Assembly (NCBI GenBank): GCA_031426735.1
Contig: JASJPK010000049.1
Coordinates: 32,322 to 96,321, forward strand
Direction: 5' to 3'
Length of the DNA stretch: 64,000 nucleotides
DNA from: PFJX01 sp031426735
GTDB lineage: Bacteria > Pseudomonadota > Gammaproteobacteria > Burkholderiales > Thiobacillaceae
Position 1 is the stretch's first letter, and every line of letters starts with the position of its first letter. The translations under genes were made by a program, and so were the position numbers. The notes under the pieces were generated by a model that was not told the origin of the DNA, did no database searches, and saw nothing but the letters and a program-made list of their open reading frames with translations. Shown here piece after piece: positions 17,345-24,541 of the stretch.

Positions 17345-18787
17345 ATGAACGCCAATGCCCCCCTTCTTCTCGACATCGGCCCGCTGTCATGCGGCTGCAC
17401 TGATCACCTTCTGAACGACCTGTATAAGTCGCTGTCAGACCCGCCCGATGATTCGATCTGGCAGCCGCATCATGATCCCTATGTCCGTGACCACATCGAA
17501 GATGTAACGCAACGCGGCCTGGCGATGCTGGATGGCATCCTGTCCGGCCTGCTGTCGCTGTTCGGCCTGGAACTGCGCAAGGCGGAAACCTGGCGGCGGT
17601 GGACGCCGGAAGAACTTGATGCCGCCATGCGTGAACTCGACGGCAAAGACCCGCGCGAATACACGCTGCCTGACTGGCTGCGCGTCATCGACTGGATGAT
17701 TCAGCGCTACCTGCCGGCCGGCGTCATCCAGGGCATGGCCGAATACATCGCCGTGCGCGCCGTGTTCGCCGGCCGCATTCAGGCCAACATCGAAAGCTAC
17801 GGCCCGACCGATGAGGCCAAGGTGCTGTTGGCGGGTTCGGCGCCGGTCTTGCGCCATGCTGCCGATCAGATCGCCACGTTGACGGCGAAAGAAGCCGCCG
17901 TGCTGGATTTCTCCATCATGCGTGCCGGCGAGTTGATTGCCGACGTCGGCGAACGCACCCGCCACCGGATACGCCAGATCATCATCGAGCACGAAGAAGG
18001 CCGCGTCATGCACCGGCCGGATGCGTCGTTGTGGGATCTGCAATCCAAGCTGCAGGACGAATTCGCCTTGCTGAACCGGGACTGGCGCCGCGTCGCTATC
18101 TCCGAAGTCGCGCGCGATGCCAACGAAGGCTTTCTAGCCTCGCTGCCGGATGGCTCGCGCGTCAAGCGGGTGGAAGCCTACAACGCCTGCCCGTTCTGCA
18201 AGAAGATCGACGGCTTGGTGATGAACGTGGTCTCGCCCGGCAAGGAAGGCAAGGACGGCTGGACCGATGTATGGGTCGGCAAGACCAACGTCGGCCGATC
18301 CGCCAGCCCGCGCAAGCGAGTCGGCGATGAACTGGTGGAGCGCGTCGAGTCTGAACGCTACTGGCCAGCGGCAGGCATCCAGCATCCAAACTGCCGGGGT
18401 ACTTGGTCATTGATGCCGAAAGCCATGCCCGGCGCTGATCCGAAGTTTCTGGCTTGGATGGAAGACACCTTGGCCGGTATCGATCGCGCGCCGGTTGACG
18501 TCGACGGCGACAACATGCGCACCGATACCGAAGGTCACAAGTATTTCTCTCGGCCAGGCGGCACGATGATGAAGGCGGTGCCGATGCATTCCAGCGAAGC
18601 GATCGCGGTTGCGTCCGAACTGGTCGGCGCGGTGCGCGAGATTATCGGCGCCGCGCAGACGGCCCCAGCCCCCATCGTGCATATCACCATGCCGGCAGAA
18701 CGCAAGCCGGTCAAATACATCGGCGGCCGCGACGAAGCCGGTAACCCGGTGATGCGACCGGTCTATGACGATGCACCCGATGCCTGA
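17345..18787 (+). CDS. Mu gpF/SPP1 gp7-like minor head (head morphogenesis) protein
   Basis: 480 residues. The central part (~225-355) matches the Mu F family: VAISEVARDANEGF, then C282PFC285 (NACPFCKKIDGLVM) and, 65 residues later, H347PNC350RG, the conserved CxxC…HPNCR metal-binding pattern. Such proteins are minor capsid components delivered with the DNA in many phages; the domain is also found in secreted toxin systems. The N-terminal 220 residues are helical. The C-terminal extension (~375-480) holds a module shared with the minus-strand 302-aa protein. No portal or capsid genes accompany it. Confidence 0.7.
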   Translation: MNANAPLLLDIGPLSCGCTDHLLNDLYKSLSDPPDDSIWQPHHDPYVRDHIEDVTQRGLAMLDGILSGLLSLFGLELRKAETWRRWTPEELDAAMRELDGKDPREYTLPDWLRVIDWMIQRYLPAGVIQGMAEYIAVRAVFAGRIQANIESYGPTDEAKVLLAGSAPVLRHAADQIATLTAKEAAVLDFSIMRAGELIADVGERTRHRIRQIIIEHEEGRVMHRPDASLWDLQSKLQDEFALLNRDWRRVAISEVARDANEGFLASLPDGSRVKRVEAYNACPFCKKIDGLVMNVVSPGKEGKDGWTDVWVGKTNVGRSASPRKRVGDELVERVESERYWPAAGIQHPNCRGTWSLMPKAMPGADPKFLAWMEDTLAGIDRAPVDVDGDNMRTDTEGHKYFSRPGGTMMKAVPMHSSEAIAVASELVGAVREIIGAAQTAPAPIVHITMPAERKPVKYIGGRDEAGNPVMRPVYDDAPDA

Positions 18788-18938
18788 TGCAAATGGCCCC
18801 TGTTTTTCTTCGCTGGCTTCTCGCTTGCGCCACCGTTGCGCCATGTGCCAAACGATCGGCGCATTCCCCGGAAAAACAACCGTCTGCCCATGTCGTGAAA
18901 CCACACTGGCAGGCATCCGATATTGAAGGAGCGCAGCC

Positions 18939-19280
18939 ATGAACGGCCCTCTGATGACCCCCAAAGAATTTATGGAAATTGAAAACCTGCTATCGACCTA
19001 CGGCCGCTATGTGCACGCCGGCAACCGTCCGATTGCACTGCGCAAGGCGTTGAACCACTCCAGCCGCCCCGTGAAGAGTATTGCCGCCCTGGGGCGCGAA
19101 CTGGACGCGATGCGCAACACCCAGCGGCAGGAACGGCAATCGCAACGCAGCATTCTGCAGAAAGCCATCGCCAGCACCAACGGCCATATCCAATCACTTA
19201 TCGGCAAAATTCCAGCGCAGGAAGTCGTAAACCTGGATCTCCAACTGCGCACCCTCGCCGAACGCGCCAGCCATCTGTAA
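18939..19280 (+). CDS. Unknown 113-aa helical protein
   Basis: ATG 18939 is preceded by AAGGAG at 18927-18932. The sequence is helical and basic with a central coiled-coil stretch (LGRELDAMRNTQRQERQSQR) and no known domain. It is followed by a strong terminator at 19325, so it ends a transcription unit that probably begins with the head protein. Confidence 0.6.
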   Translation: MNGPLMTPKEFMEIENLLSTYGRYVHAGNRPIALRKALNHSSRPVKSIAALGRELDAMRNTQRQERQSQRSILQKAIASTNGHIQSLIGKIPAQEVVNLDLQLRTLAERASHL

Positions 19281-19324
19281 TCCGCAAGATCGATCCTCAG
19301 AGACGCCCGCACAGCGTCTCTTTT

Positions 19325-19349
19325 GCCGCCCTCTCGGGCGGCTTTTTTT
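19325..19349 (+). terminator. Rho-independent terminator
   Basis: GCCGCCC (19325-19331), loop TCTC, GGGCGGC (19336-19342), then seven T. It closes the unit ending with the 113-aa gene. Confidence 0.9.
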
Positions 19350-19462
19350 CGTCCCATGATTTTCATCCAGCCAAGCAATCGTGACGCCAAAGTACCGGTA
19401 ACCGCCGCGAAACAACGAGAAACGGCAGGGAAATCAAACATCGACACTTTGGAGAATCGAAC

Positions 19463-20236
19463 ATGCAGAGCACCCGATTGAAAGAACTGGTAACGCAGGC
19501 GCAACAGGAATTGCAGGCTGCCCTGATCGCCGGGCAAGACACCACCGATGCACGTCAGCGCCTCAAGCTGGCATCTGAAGAACACAACCGCGTGACCGCA
19601 TTGGAGGCCAGCCAGTGCGACGACGAACGCAAAGCGGAATCGACTGTGTTGACGGATTATGTTGCCGACCTTCACCAACAGGAAGTCAGTGACGTCGGTA
19701 CCGCCGTTGCCGCATTGCTGCACGGCTTGGCCGTTCCTGAAATCACGCTGCCTGTTCACGGGCTGCATGCACTGGTCAGGGCGCGCACAGCCCACGAAGC
19801 GGCCACTGAGGAAGTGGCCAACCATGCCGAACATGTCCAAGGTCTGGAAGAACGCCGCAATGCGCTCTTGGAAGAGCAGCAGCAGATCATTCAGCGCCGC
19901 GCCGCTGGCAACCGCGACGACGAAGCCGATGGCCGCCGCCTGGCACTGATCGATGCCGACCTGACCGGCCTGGCGGGAATCATCGACAACGCCCGGAGCA
20001 TGGCCCCGCAGAACCACGCTTCCACGTTGGCCGAACTGCAGCGACTTGAACAACGCTGGGCGCAGGAAAAAGCGGAAGCCCTGGCAAGCGCGCTGAATGT
20101 GCTGGTCTACCAGTTTGAAGAGCGGCTGATTGCGACAGCAACCGCTCTCCGCAAGCTCACGCCAGTAGGCGGCATCGGGCAGCGCTACCGCATGGATCTA
20201 CGCCTGGCCCAAGTGGCGCATACCCGGTTGTTCTGA
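19463..20236 (+). CDS. Unknown 257-aa coiled-coil protein
   Basis: ATG 19463 follows GGAGAA. The protein is almost entirely alpha-helical with long heptad stretches (LKELVTQAQQELQAALIAGQ; HVQGLEERRNALLEEQQQII), no signal peptide and no catalytic motif. It could be a scaffold or structural protein. It is one base from the following 65-aa gene and so in one operon with it. Confidence 0.65.
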   Translation: MQSTRLKELVTQAQQELQAALIAGQDTTDARQRLKLASEEHNRVTALEASQCDDERKAESTVLTDYVADLHQQEVSDVGTAVAALLHGLAVPEITLPVHGLHALVRARTAHEAATEEVANHAEHVQGLEERRNALLEEQQQIIQRRAAGNRDDEADGRRLALIDADLTGLAGIIDNARSMAPQNHASTLAELQRLEQRWAQEKAEALASALNVLVYQFEERLIATATALRKLTPVGGIGQRYRMDLRLAQVAHTRLF

Positions 20237-20237
20237 G

Positions 20238-20435
20238 ATGAGCGCGCGCAAATCCGGCCGGCCGCCAAACTGGCGCAGGGAGGCGGTTCGAGAACTGCGC
20301 TACGCGGCGCCGGATGCCGTCGCTACCCTCGCCCGCCAAGCTAAGATGGGCGATGCTCAGGCGGCGAAAGCCGTCCTGGACATCCTGCATACCCTTGATC
20401 AACCCAGCCCATCGGATGACCGAGGCGGCGTCTGA
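20238..20435 (+). CDS. Small basic protein (65 aa)
   Basis: Begins one base after the coiled-coil gene stop and overlaps the next gene by 20 bases. MSARKSGRPPNWRREAVREL gives a strongly basic N-terminus, and the end is acidic (PSDDRGGV). Possibly a DNA-binding accessory protein; not recognised. Confidence 0.55.
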   Translation: MSARKSGRPPNWRREAVRELRYAAPDAVATLARQAKMGDAQAAKAVLDILHTLDQPSPSDDRGGV

Positions 20436-20988
20436 TCTGGTCGCATGCCCTCGCATACCGGGGGCATTGCGACTTTCAACCGCCAGTTGCGCGCGTTCCT
20501 ATAAGGCCGGCAAATCGGCTGAACCCTGGGAAACAGCGCACCATTGCCTTGGTTGTGAGATTGGCGCCCGGCATGCCGGCGAGAAGATCATCGTTGTGCC
20601 GCCGCCCCGGCATGTCTGTGTGCGATGTGGCACGCATTCACGCCGGCTGGTCGGCAAGCTGGTATGCATTTCCTGCTTCAACCGCCAAAGGGAATACATC
20701 ATCGGCGCCAATGCGCGCGGTTCCGCAATTTTGGCTTACCGGGTGCCGGCCATCTGGGATACCGAGTTAGGCATTCAGATCGGGCATGACGCGTCCGAAG
20801 TTGAGACCGTCTGCCAGCGCCTCATGGATGGCCGGCCCGCATGGCTAGAGAACTACGGTACCGCCCGGCCCGCAGAAATCCGGGAGTGGTGGCACGGCAT
20901 GGTTATTCCTCACTCGACGCGGCGTAACCGCTTGGAGAAGGTAATCACACTGGGCCAAGCGTTTGCATCGAGAGGGGGCAAAACTTGA
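20416..20988 (+). CDS. Zinc-finger protein, 190 aa, unknown role
   Basis: Start chosen at ATG 20416, overlapping the previous gene by 20 bases. It has CLGC (HHCLGCEIGA), CVRCGTHSRR and CISCFNRQ motifs, three CxxC pairs that would bind one or two zinc ions, followed by a C-terminal helical part (ASEVETVCQRLMDGRPAWLE). This type of protein is frequent in beta/gammaproteobacterial prophages, possibly transcription-related, but no function can be given. Confidence 0.65.
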   Translation: MTEAASDLVACPRIPGALRLSTASCARSYKAGKSAEPWETAHHCLGCEIGARHAGEKIIVVPPPRHVCVRCGTHSRRLVGKLVCISCFNRQREYIIGANARGSAILAYRVPAIWDTELGIQIGHDASEVETVCQRLMDGRPAWLENYGTARPAEIREWWHGMVIPHSTRRNRLEKVITLGQAFASRGGKT

Positions 20989-21018
20989 GCATGCCCCTTC
21001 GATGAAAAATCAACCCGC

Positions 21019-21041
21019 AAGGTGCTATGCGATAGCACCTT
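21019..21041. repeat. 10-bp perfect inverted repeat between convergent genes
   Basis: AAGGTGCTAT-GCG-ATAGCACCTT (10-bp stem, 3-nt loop) at 21019-21041, after the zinc-finger gene and before the minus-strand 96-aa gene. There is no T-run, so it may be a weak terminator or an operator. Confidence 0.5.
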
Positions 21042-21168
21042 ACCGACTATGACATCAAGCAGGCTTCGCGCTTGGGAAAGCGCAAAATTGCGTTCTGCGA
21101 AATACTCGGCGCCGGAATCTTGGACCGCAACCACCCCCATAAGCGGCGGTCAGTTGCGGAAGCTGGCG

Positions 21169-21459
21169 CTACGCCGCTTCCATCTGGCCGGCATTCAACT
21201 CGAACATCATCGCCGCCTGGACGGCGTTGAACAAATGGAAAACATTGCCCAAGTCGCATTGGGGGTCGCGGCTGTTGGCGATGCTTATCAACTGGCCGAG
21301 TTCGCCAACTACGGCCGCGCAGGTTTCGAGCGTGTCGCCAGGCGAAAAACTTGAAACCAGGGGATTCAAACGGAATGCCTTGTCGCGGGCTTCCTGGTCG
21401 ATGATGTCGTTCATGACATTGCGACGGGAGGCGGAAGAGGTATGCTTTGCTGCAGCCAT
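21169..21459 (-). CDS. Unknown 96-aa protein
   Basis: The start ATG at 21459 (MAAAKHTSSASRR) is preceded on the minus strand by AAAGGAGTTAC, a good ribosome-binding site. The C-terminal half (CDLGNVFHLFNAVQAAMMFE) is a likely helical packing segment. Read opposite to the flanking genes and preceded by a 13-bp palindrome, it behaves like a separately regulated gene. Confidence 0.6.
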   Translation of the reverse strand: MAAAKHTSSASRRNVMNDIIDQEARDKAFRLNPLVSSFSPGDTLETCAAVVGELGQLISIANSRDPQCDLGNVFHLFNAVQAAMMFELNAGQMEAA

Positions 21460-21491
21460 GATGTAACTCCTTTCAGTTGCATTGAGGTTAG

Positions 21492-21523
21492 GCGGGTACC
21501 GGTGTTGCCGCACCGGTACCCGC
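21492..21523. promoter_or_regulatory. 13-bp perfect palindrome upstream of the 96-aa gene
   Basis: GCGGGTACCGGTG (21492-21504) is mirrored by CACCGGTACCCGC (21511-21523) across a 6-nt spacer. It lies 32 bases upstream of the minus-strand start at 21459. It is either an operator for a dimeric repressor or a leader hairpin. Another inverted repeat, GGTATC-N5-GATACC, is at 21595-21611. Confidence 0.6.
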
Positions 21524-21718
21524 TGCCCGAATACTAGGGCATGAAAAATAAAGCCACAACCCCATAAAACAGAATTTTTCCCTTAATAATCAATGGTATC
21601 CATGCGATACCGGCATGAATGGAAAGCAGTTTCATTCAAAGCTCACCCCATGAGCCTATGCACCTGGATAATCTGAAGGCGCCGGATATTCAACCCGGCA
21701 CAACGCGGGAGAAGTCAC

Positions 21719-22198
21719 ATGGAAATACTCAACATCTGCCCGGAATGGGAGCCAGGCTGCTGGTGCGCGACTACGATCCAAATTTGCGAACGTGGCCACA
21801 TCATCGAAGACGGCGGACGCGCGCGCTATCCCGCGCAATGGGCGTACTTCGTCTGGACGCCACTCGACAAGGCGCTTCCCCATGCGACACCGAGCGGATG
21901 GGGCATCCTGCCCAATTCACCTGAGCCAGACTTGGCAGAAATCATTGACGGGGCACCGGTCTACTTTCTGAAGGAGTTCGAGGCGGACTGGCCCACCCTG
22001 CTCGACATCCTTCTTGAGTGCGAGCACGCCGAGCCTTGGCTGGAAGAACAGATTATTCGCCAGCGCAAAAAGGCGGAGTCGCGCCGGCGCGAACACTGGG
22101 CGACGCTATACGGCGACGACCGCCCCGCCTTCGAGGCATTCATGCGGAAACTGCCGATCGACAACAACGACTACAACCTGAAGGGAATTTTGCGATGA
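21719..22198 (+). CDS. Unknown 159-aa protein
   Basis: ATG 21719 with GGGAGAAG upstream; the stop overlaps the next ATG (ATGA at 22195-22198). An N-terminal cysteine/tryptophan-rich part (CPEWEPGCWCATTIQICERG) may bind metal; the C-terminal part is charged and helical (IIRQRKKAESRRREHWATLY). Not recognised. Coupled to the HD hydrolase gene. Confidence 0.6.
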   Translation: MEILNICPEWEPGCWCATTIQICERGHIIEDGGRARYPAQWAYFVWTPLDKALPHATPSGWGILPNSPEPDLAEIIDGAPVYFLKEFEADWPTLLDILLECEHAEPWLEEQIIRQRKKAESRRREHWATLYGDDRPAFEAFMRKLPIDNNDYNLKGILR

Positions 22199-22779
22199 AC
22201 AATAGCGTGAACCATCAACGTCTTGCCGACGCCTTCACTTTCGCCGCTACCGCCCATGCCGAACAGGTACGTAAAGGCACCGCGATTCCCTACGTCTCAC
22301 ATCTGATGTCGGTTTCCGCGCTGGTGCTGGAGCATGGCGGCGACGAAGATCAGGCCATCGCCGGCCTGTTGCATGACGTGATCGAGGATTGCGGCGCCGC
22401 CTATGAGGCGGTCATTCGGGAACGCTTCGGCGAGCGGGTAACCCGCATCGTGCGCGCCTGCACCGATGCCGACACCACGCCCAAACCGCCGTGGCAGGAA
22501 CGCAAGGAAGCCTACCTTCAGCATCTGCAACATGAAGGGCCTGAAGTGCTGCTGGTTTCCGCCAGCGACAAACTGCACAACGCCCGCGCCATCGTCTCCG
22601 ACCTGCAGGCCATTGGCCTGGATGTGTTCGAGCGGTTCAGCGCATCGCAGATGCAGGTACTTTGGTATTACCGATCGCTGGCAGACATTTACCAGATCAA
22701 TTTGCCCGGCCGATTGGCGGATGAAGTGCTGCGCGCCGTCGACACTATGCACGAACTGGCGGGAGCGAGCGAAGCATAG
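22195..22779 (+). CDS. HD-domain hydrolase, SpoT/MESH1-like (alarmone hydrolase-like)
   Basis: 194 residues forming just an HD domain: H36 in IPYVSHLMSV, H60D61 in LLHDVIEDCG and D125 in SASDKLHNAR, the metal-binding set of the (p)ppGpp hydrolase branch of the HD superfamily. The spacing and the phrases AIAGLLHDVIED and VSASDKLHNA are those of SpoT/RelA HD domains and small alarmone hydrolases. No synthetase domain is present. ATG 22195 lies on the ATGA overlap with the upstream gene. A phage-borne alarmone hydrolase could blunt a host stringent or toxic alarmone response; that role is inference. Confidence 0.8.
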   Translation: MNNSVNHQRLADAFTFAATAHAEQVRKGTAIPYVSHLMSVSALVLEHGGDEDQAIAGLLHDVIEDCGAAYEAVIRERFGERVTRIVRACTDADTTPKPPWQERKEAYLQHLQHEGPEVLLVSASDKLHNARAIVSDLQAIGLDVFERFSASQMQVLWYYRSLADIYQINLPGRLADEVLRAVDTMHELAGASEA

Positions 22780-22835
22780 ACAGCCGGGATTTTCTCACTT
22801 TTTTCTCACTTTCTCATTCTCACCCTTACCCAATT

Positions 22836-23435
22836 TCAACAACCAAAACTTGCCTGGATGACCTGGAGGCGTTTCAGGATACGCATAGCGGCCTCCGGGC
22901 TTTCCTTGCCAACCTCTTCAACGATGCTGCTCATCATTTGCTCGATCCGGGCTGCATCGCCCATACGCTCCGCAACCCTGTTCAGGGTCTCCACCGACCG
23001 AATCAGATTGCCAGCAGCGGAAAGCAGTAGCTTTCCATTTCTCACCTTGCCCGCCTCGTTGTGGCACGTGTCGATGACTCTCTCGGTGTACTCGATGGCG
23101 CTGCGAAGAATACCCAAGGCATTCATGTTGCTGAAAGGCATGATGCTGTTCAGCGTGACCGGCGCGGGTAACAGGGCACCCACAGCGGCGGCGGCCTTCG
23201 CGGGGGCTTCTTGGGCGGCAAGTTCTCGAACGCGCTGCATGGTCCGTGACTGCGCCTGGCTGCCTGCAATGAGGCGAGCCTGCTTCAGCCACCGGTAGAA
23301 GGTCCGGCGCGGTATGTCCGGAAAACGGGTGCGGAAGTCTTCGATCTTCTCGTCTTCCCCACCGCCTTCCGATACCCAGACGGCCAGGGCTTGCCTGACC
23401 TTTTCCCGCCGCTTGTCGTCAATGTTTGTGGTCAT
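22836..23435 (-). CDS. HTH protein, possible small terminase subunit
   Basis: 199 residues. N-terminal helix-turn-helix (IEDFRTRFPDIPRRTFYRWL), a Pro/Ala linker and a helical C-terminal region (ILRSAIEYTERVIDTCHNEA; VEEVGKESPEAAMRILKRLQ). The combination of a homeodomain-like HTH and an oligomerising helical domain is the plan of phage small terminases and of some phage regulators. No large terminase is found nearby. Direct GTCACACC repeats lie about 200 bp upstream of its start and could be its binding sites. Function is uncertain; a transcription regulator is the main alternative. Confidence 0.5.
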   Translation of the reverse strand: MTTNIDDKRREKVRQALAVWVSEGGGEDEKIEDFRTRFPDIPRRTFYRWLKQARLIAGSQAQSRTMQRVRELAAQEAPAKAAAAVGALLPAPVTLNSIMPFSNMNALGILRSAIEYTERVIDTCHNEAGKVRNGKLLLSAAGNLIRSVETLNRVAERMGDAARIEQMMSSIVEEVGKESPEAAMRILKRLQVIQASFGC

Positions 23436-23642
23436 AATCTGGTGCCTTCCAGTGCCATAGAAGGTGCCAGTGTGGTGTCACGAATCGTCCCGGATGTGTT
23501 GGTGCTGCTGGGTTTGTGCCGCATGAAGCCGGTGCCACATGCGCCGGGCCGCCATGGCAGGATGCGGCGGGCTTCTCCTGCCCAGTCATCCAGCGGTTGC
23601 GGATGTCTGAGCGGTTGCGGCCACACCCACTTCACGCCAAGA

Positions 23643-23715
23643 GTCACACCATCTGTCACACCTATTTGTCACACCAGTCACACCTGTTCAGTCACACCTG
23701 AGTCACACCGTCACA
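23643..23715. repeat. GTCACACC iteron array
   Basis: Six perfect copies of GTCACACC start at 23643, 23655, 23668, 23677, 23691 and 23702, with a seventh partial (GTCACA) at 23710; spacing is 9-14 bases. No coding frame explains them. They are direct repeats of the kind bound by replication initiators, partition proteins or small terminases. Confidence 0.8.
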
Positions 23716-23784
23716 AGCCCATGATGCTGGTGAAAAGCACCAAAAAGGCCCGGAAACCCGGCTTAAAGTGGGATGGGGCGGATT

Positions 23785-23940
23785 TTGCGCACTGTCCGAG
23801 TGGAATGGTAAACTCAGTCCGTGGATTGATTCACTAGGTTCATGCTCCCTAGTGCGACTCGCGGCATGGCAAGGCTCAAATCCTTTTTGAGCCATCTCGG
23901 AACGGCGCTCAATCCATACGGCCCCGAGATGCTCTCCCTT
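23785..23940 (+). ncRNA. Candidate structured RNA: promoter-like signal followed by three hairpins
   Basis: A weak promoter (TTGCGC 23785-23790, 18-bp spacer, TAAACT 23809-23814) precedes three consecutive inverted repeats: CACTAGG/CCTAGTG at 23832-23854, GGCTCAAA/TTTGAGCC at 23873-23893, and CATCTCGG/CCGAGATG at 23893-23931. The 77-aa gene starts at 23955. It may be an independent small RNA or a structured 5' leader of that gene. Conservation and expression are unknown. Confidence 0.35.
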
Positions 23941-23954
23941 ACTTCCTGAAAGGA

Positions 23955-24188
23955 ATGAGCATGAAACTTTGTTCCGTATCTGAAAACGCCGCTATCCAAC
24001 GAATCAACCGTCGTCTTGATGATGAACGCGTGCGCAAATGTGGCTTTAATTCCCGCGACTATCCAAATCTGGGTCGATTCTATGCAGTGAATGATCGTAA
24101 CAACATCACCGCGAAAGACATTGATCTTGAAGAATGGGCAAGAGACTTGGGCGCCCTGCATCCAAGAGAGTCGATAGCCTTAGAGTGA
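23955..24188 (+). CDS. Unknown 77-aa protein
   Basis: The ATG at 23955 is close to GAAAGG upstream; a second ATG at 23961 also fits. The sequence (MKLCSVSENAAIQRINRRLD … NITAKDIDLEEWARDLGAL) is a polar single-domain protein, perhaps a small DNA-binding or modulator protein; not recognised. It is followed by a strong terminator and is the last gene before attR. Confidence 0.65.
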   Translation: MSMKLCSVSENAAIQRINRRLDDERVRKCGFNSRDYPNLGRFYAVNDRNNITAKDIDLEEWARDLGALHPRESIALE

Positions 24189-24209
24189 ATTTCGAGATAC
24201 CCACACCAG

Positions 24210-24233
24210 CCCGGCCGCGCGCCGGGTTTTTTT
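24210..24233 (+). terminator. Rho-independent terminator
   Basis: CCCGGC (24210-24215), loop CGCGC, GCCGGG (24221-24226), then seven T (24227-24233). It ends the 77-aa gene transcript 20 bases after its stop. Confidence 0.85.
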
Positions 24234-24438
24234 CATCTGGCGGATGTGCAACCGATACGCCGCTGGCGCGCCACGAAGGGCAGGCACGCGGCTTTTACCG
24301 CCTGAGCCATGCCTTCACATCGGCGGCATGGTGCCCATGCGCAGAACGAAGGCCAGCAGGTACTGTGTAACCCAGCACCAAGATCGACCAAGACCCGCGC
24401 AACATTGCTTTGCCTCTTTGGCGTGTCGACCAACATCC

Positions 24439-24486
24439 ACTTACATGACGCCGGCATTTTCAAAAACGCTTACATATCGCTTACAT
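24439..24486. promoter_or_regulatory. Candidate arm-type integrase sites, right end
   Basis: CGCTTACAT at 24467-24475 and 24478-24486 and ACTTACAT at 24439-24446, matching the nonamers near attL. They sit about 55 bases inside attR. The stretch 24234-24438 to their left holds no supported gene. Confidence 0.65.
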
Positions 24487-24499
24487 GGACGCCAGGAAA

Positions 24500-24527
24500 T
24501 GAAAAAGGCCACTCCGAAAAGTGGCCT
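24500..24527 (-). terminator. Element-borne terminator now serving tRNA-Asn
   Basis: On the minus strand: AGGCCACT/AGTGGCCT stem (24506-24513 with 24520-24527), 6-nt loop, then TTTTTC from the complement of 24500-24505. It lies 17 bases after the tRNA 3' end and replaces the host terminator that now lies 19 kb away at 5345. Confidence 0.8.
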
Positions 24528-24541
24528 AAGTCATTGTTTGT

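Noticed and set aside
23785..23954. Retron-type msr-msd RNA
   Set aside because: The hairpins look suggestive, but there is no reverse transcriptase gene anywhere in the element.
24233..24463. A 76-codon minus-strand ORF near attR
   Set aside because: Cysteine/tryptophan-rich shadow without ribosome-binding site; starts within the integrase arm-site cluster.
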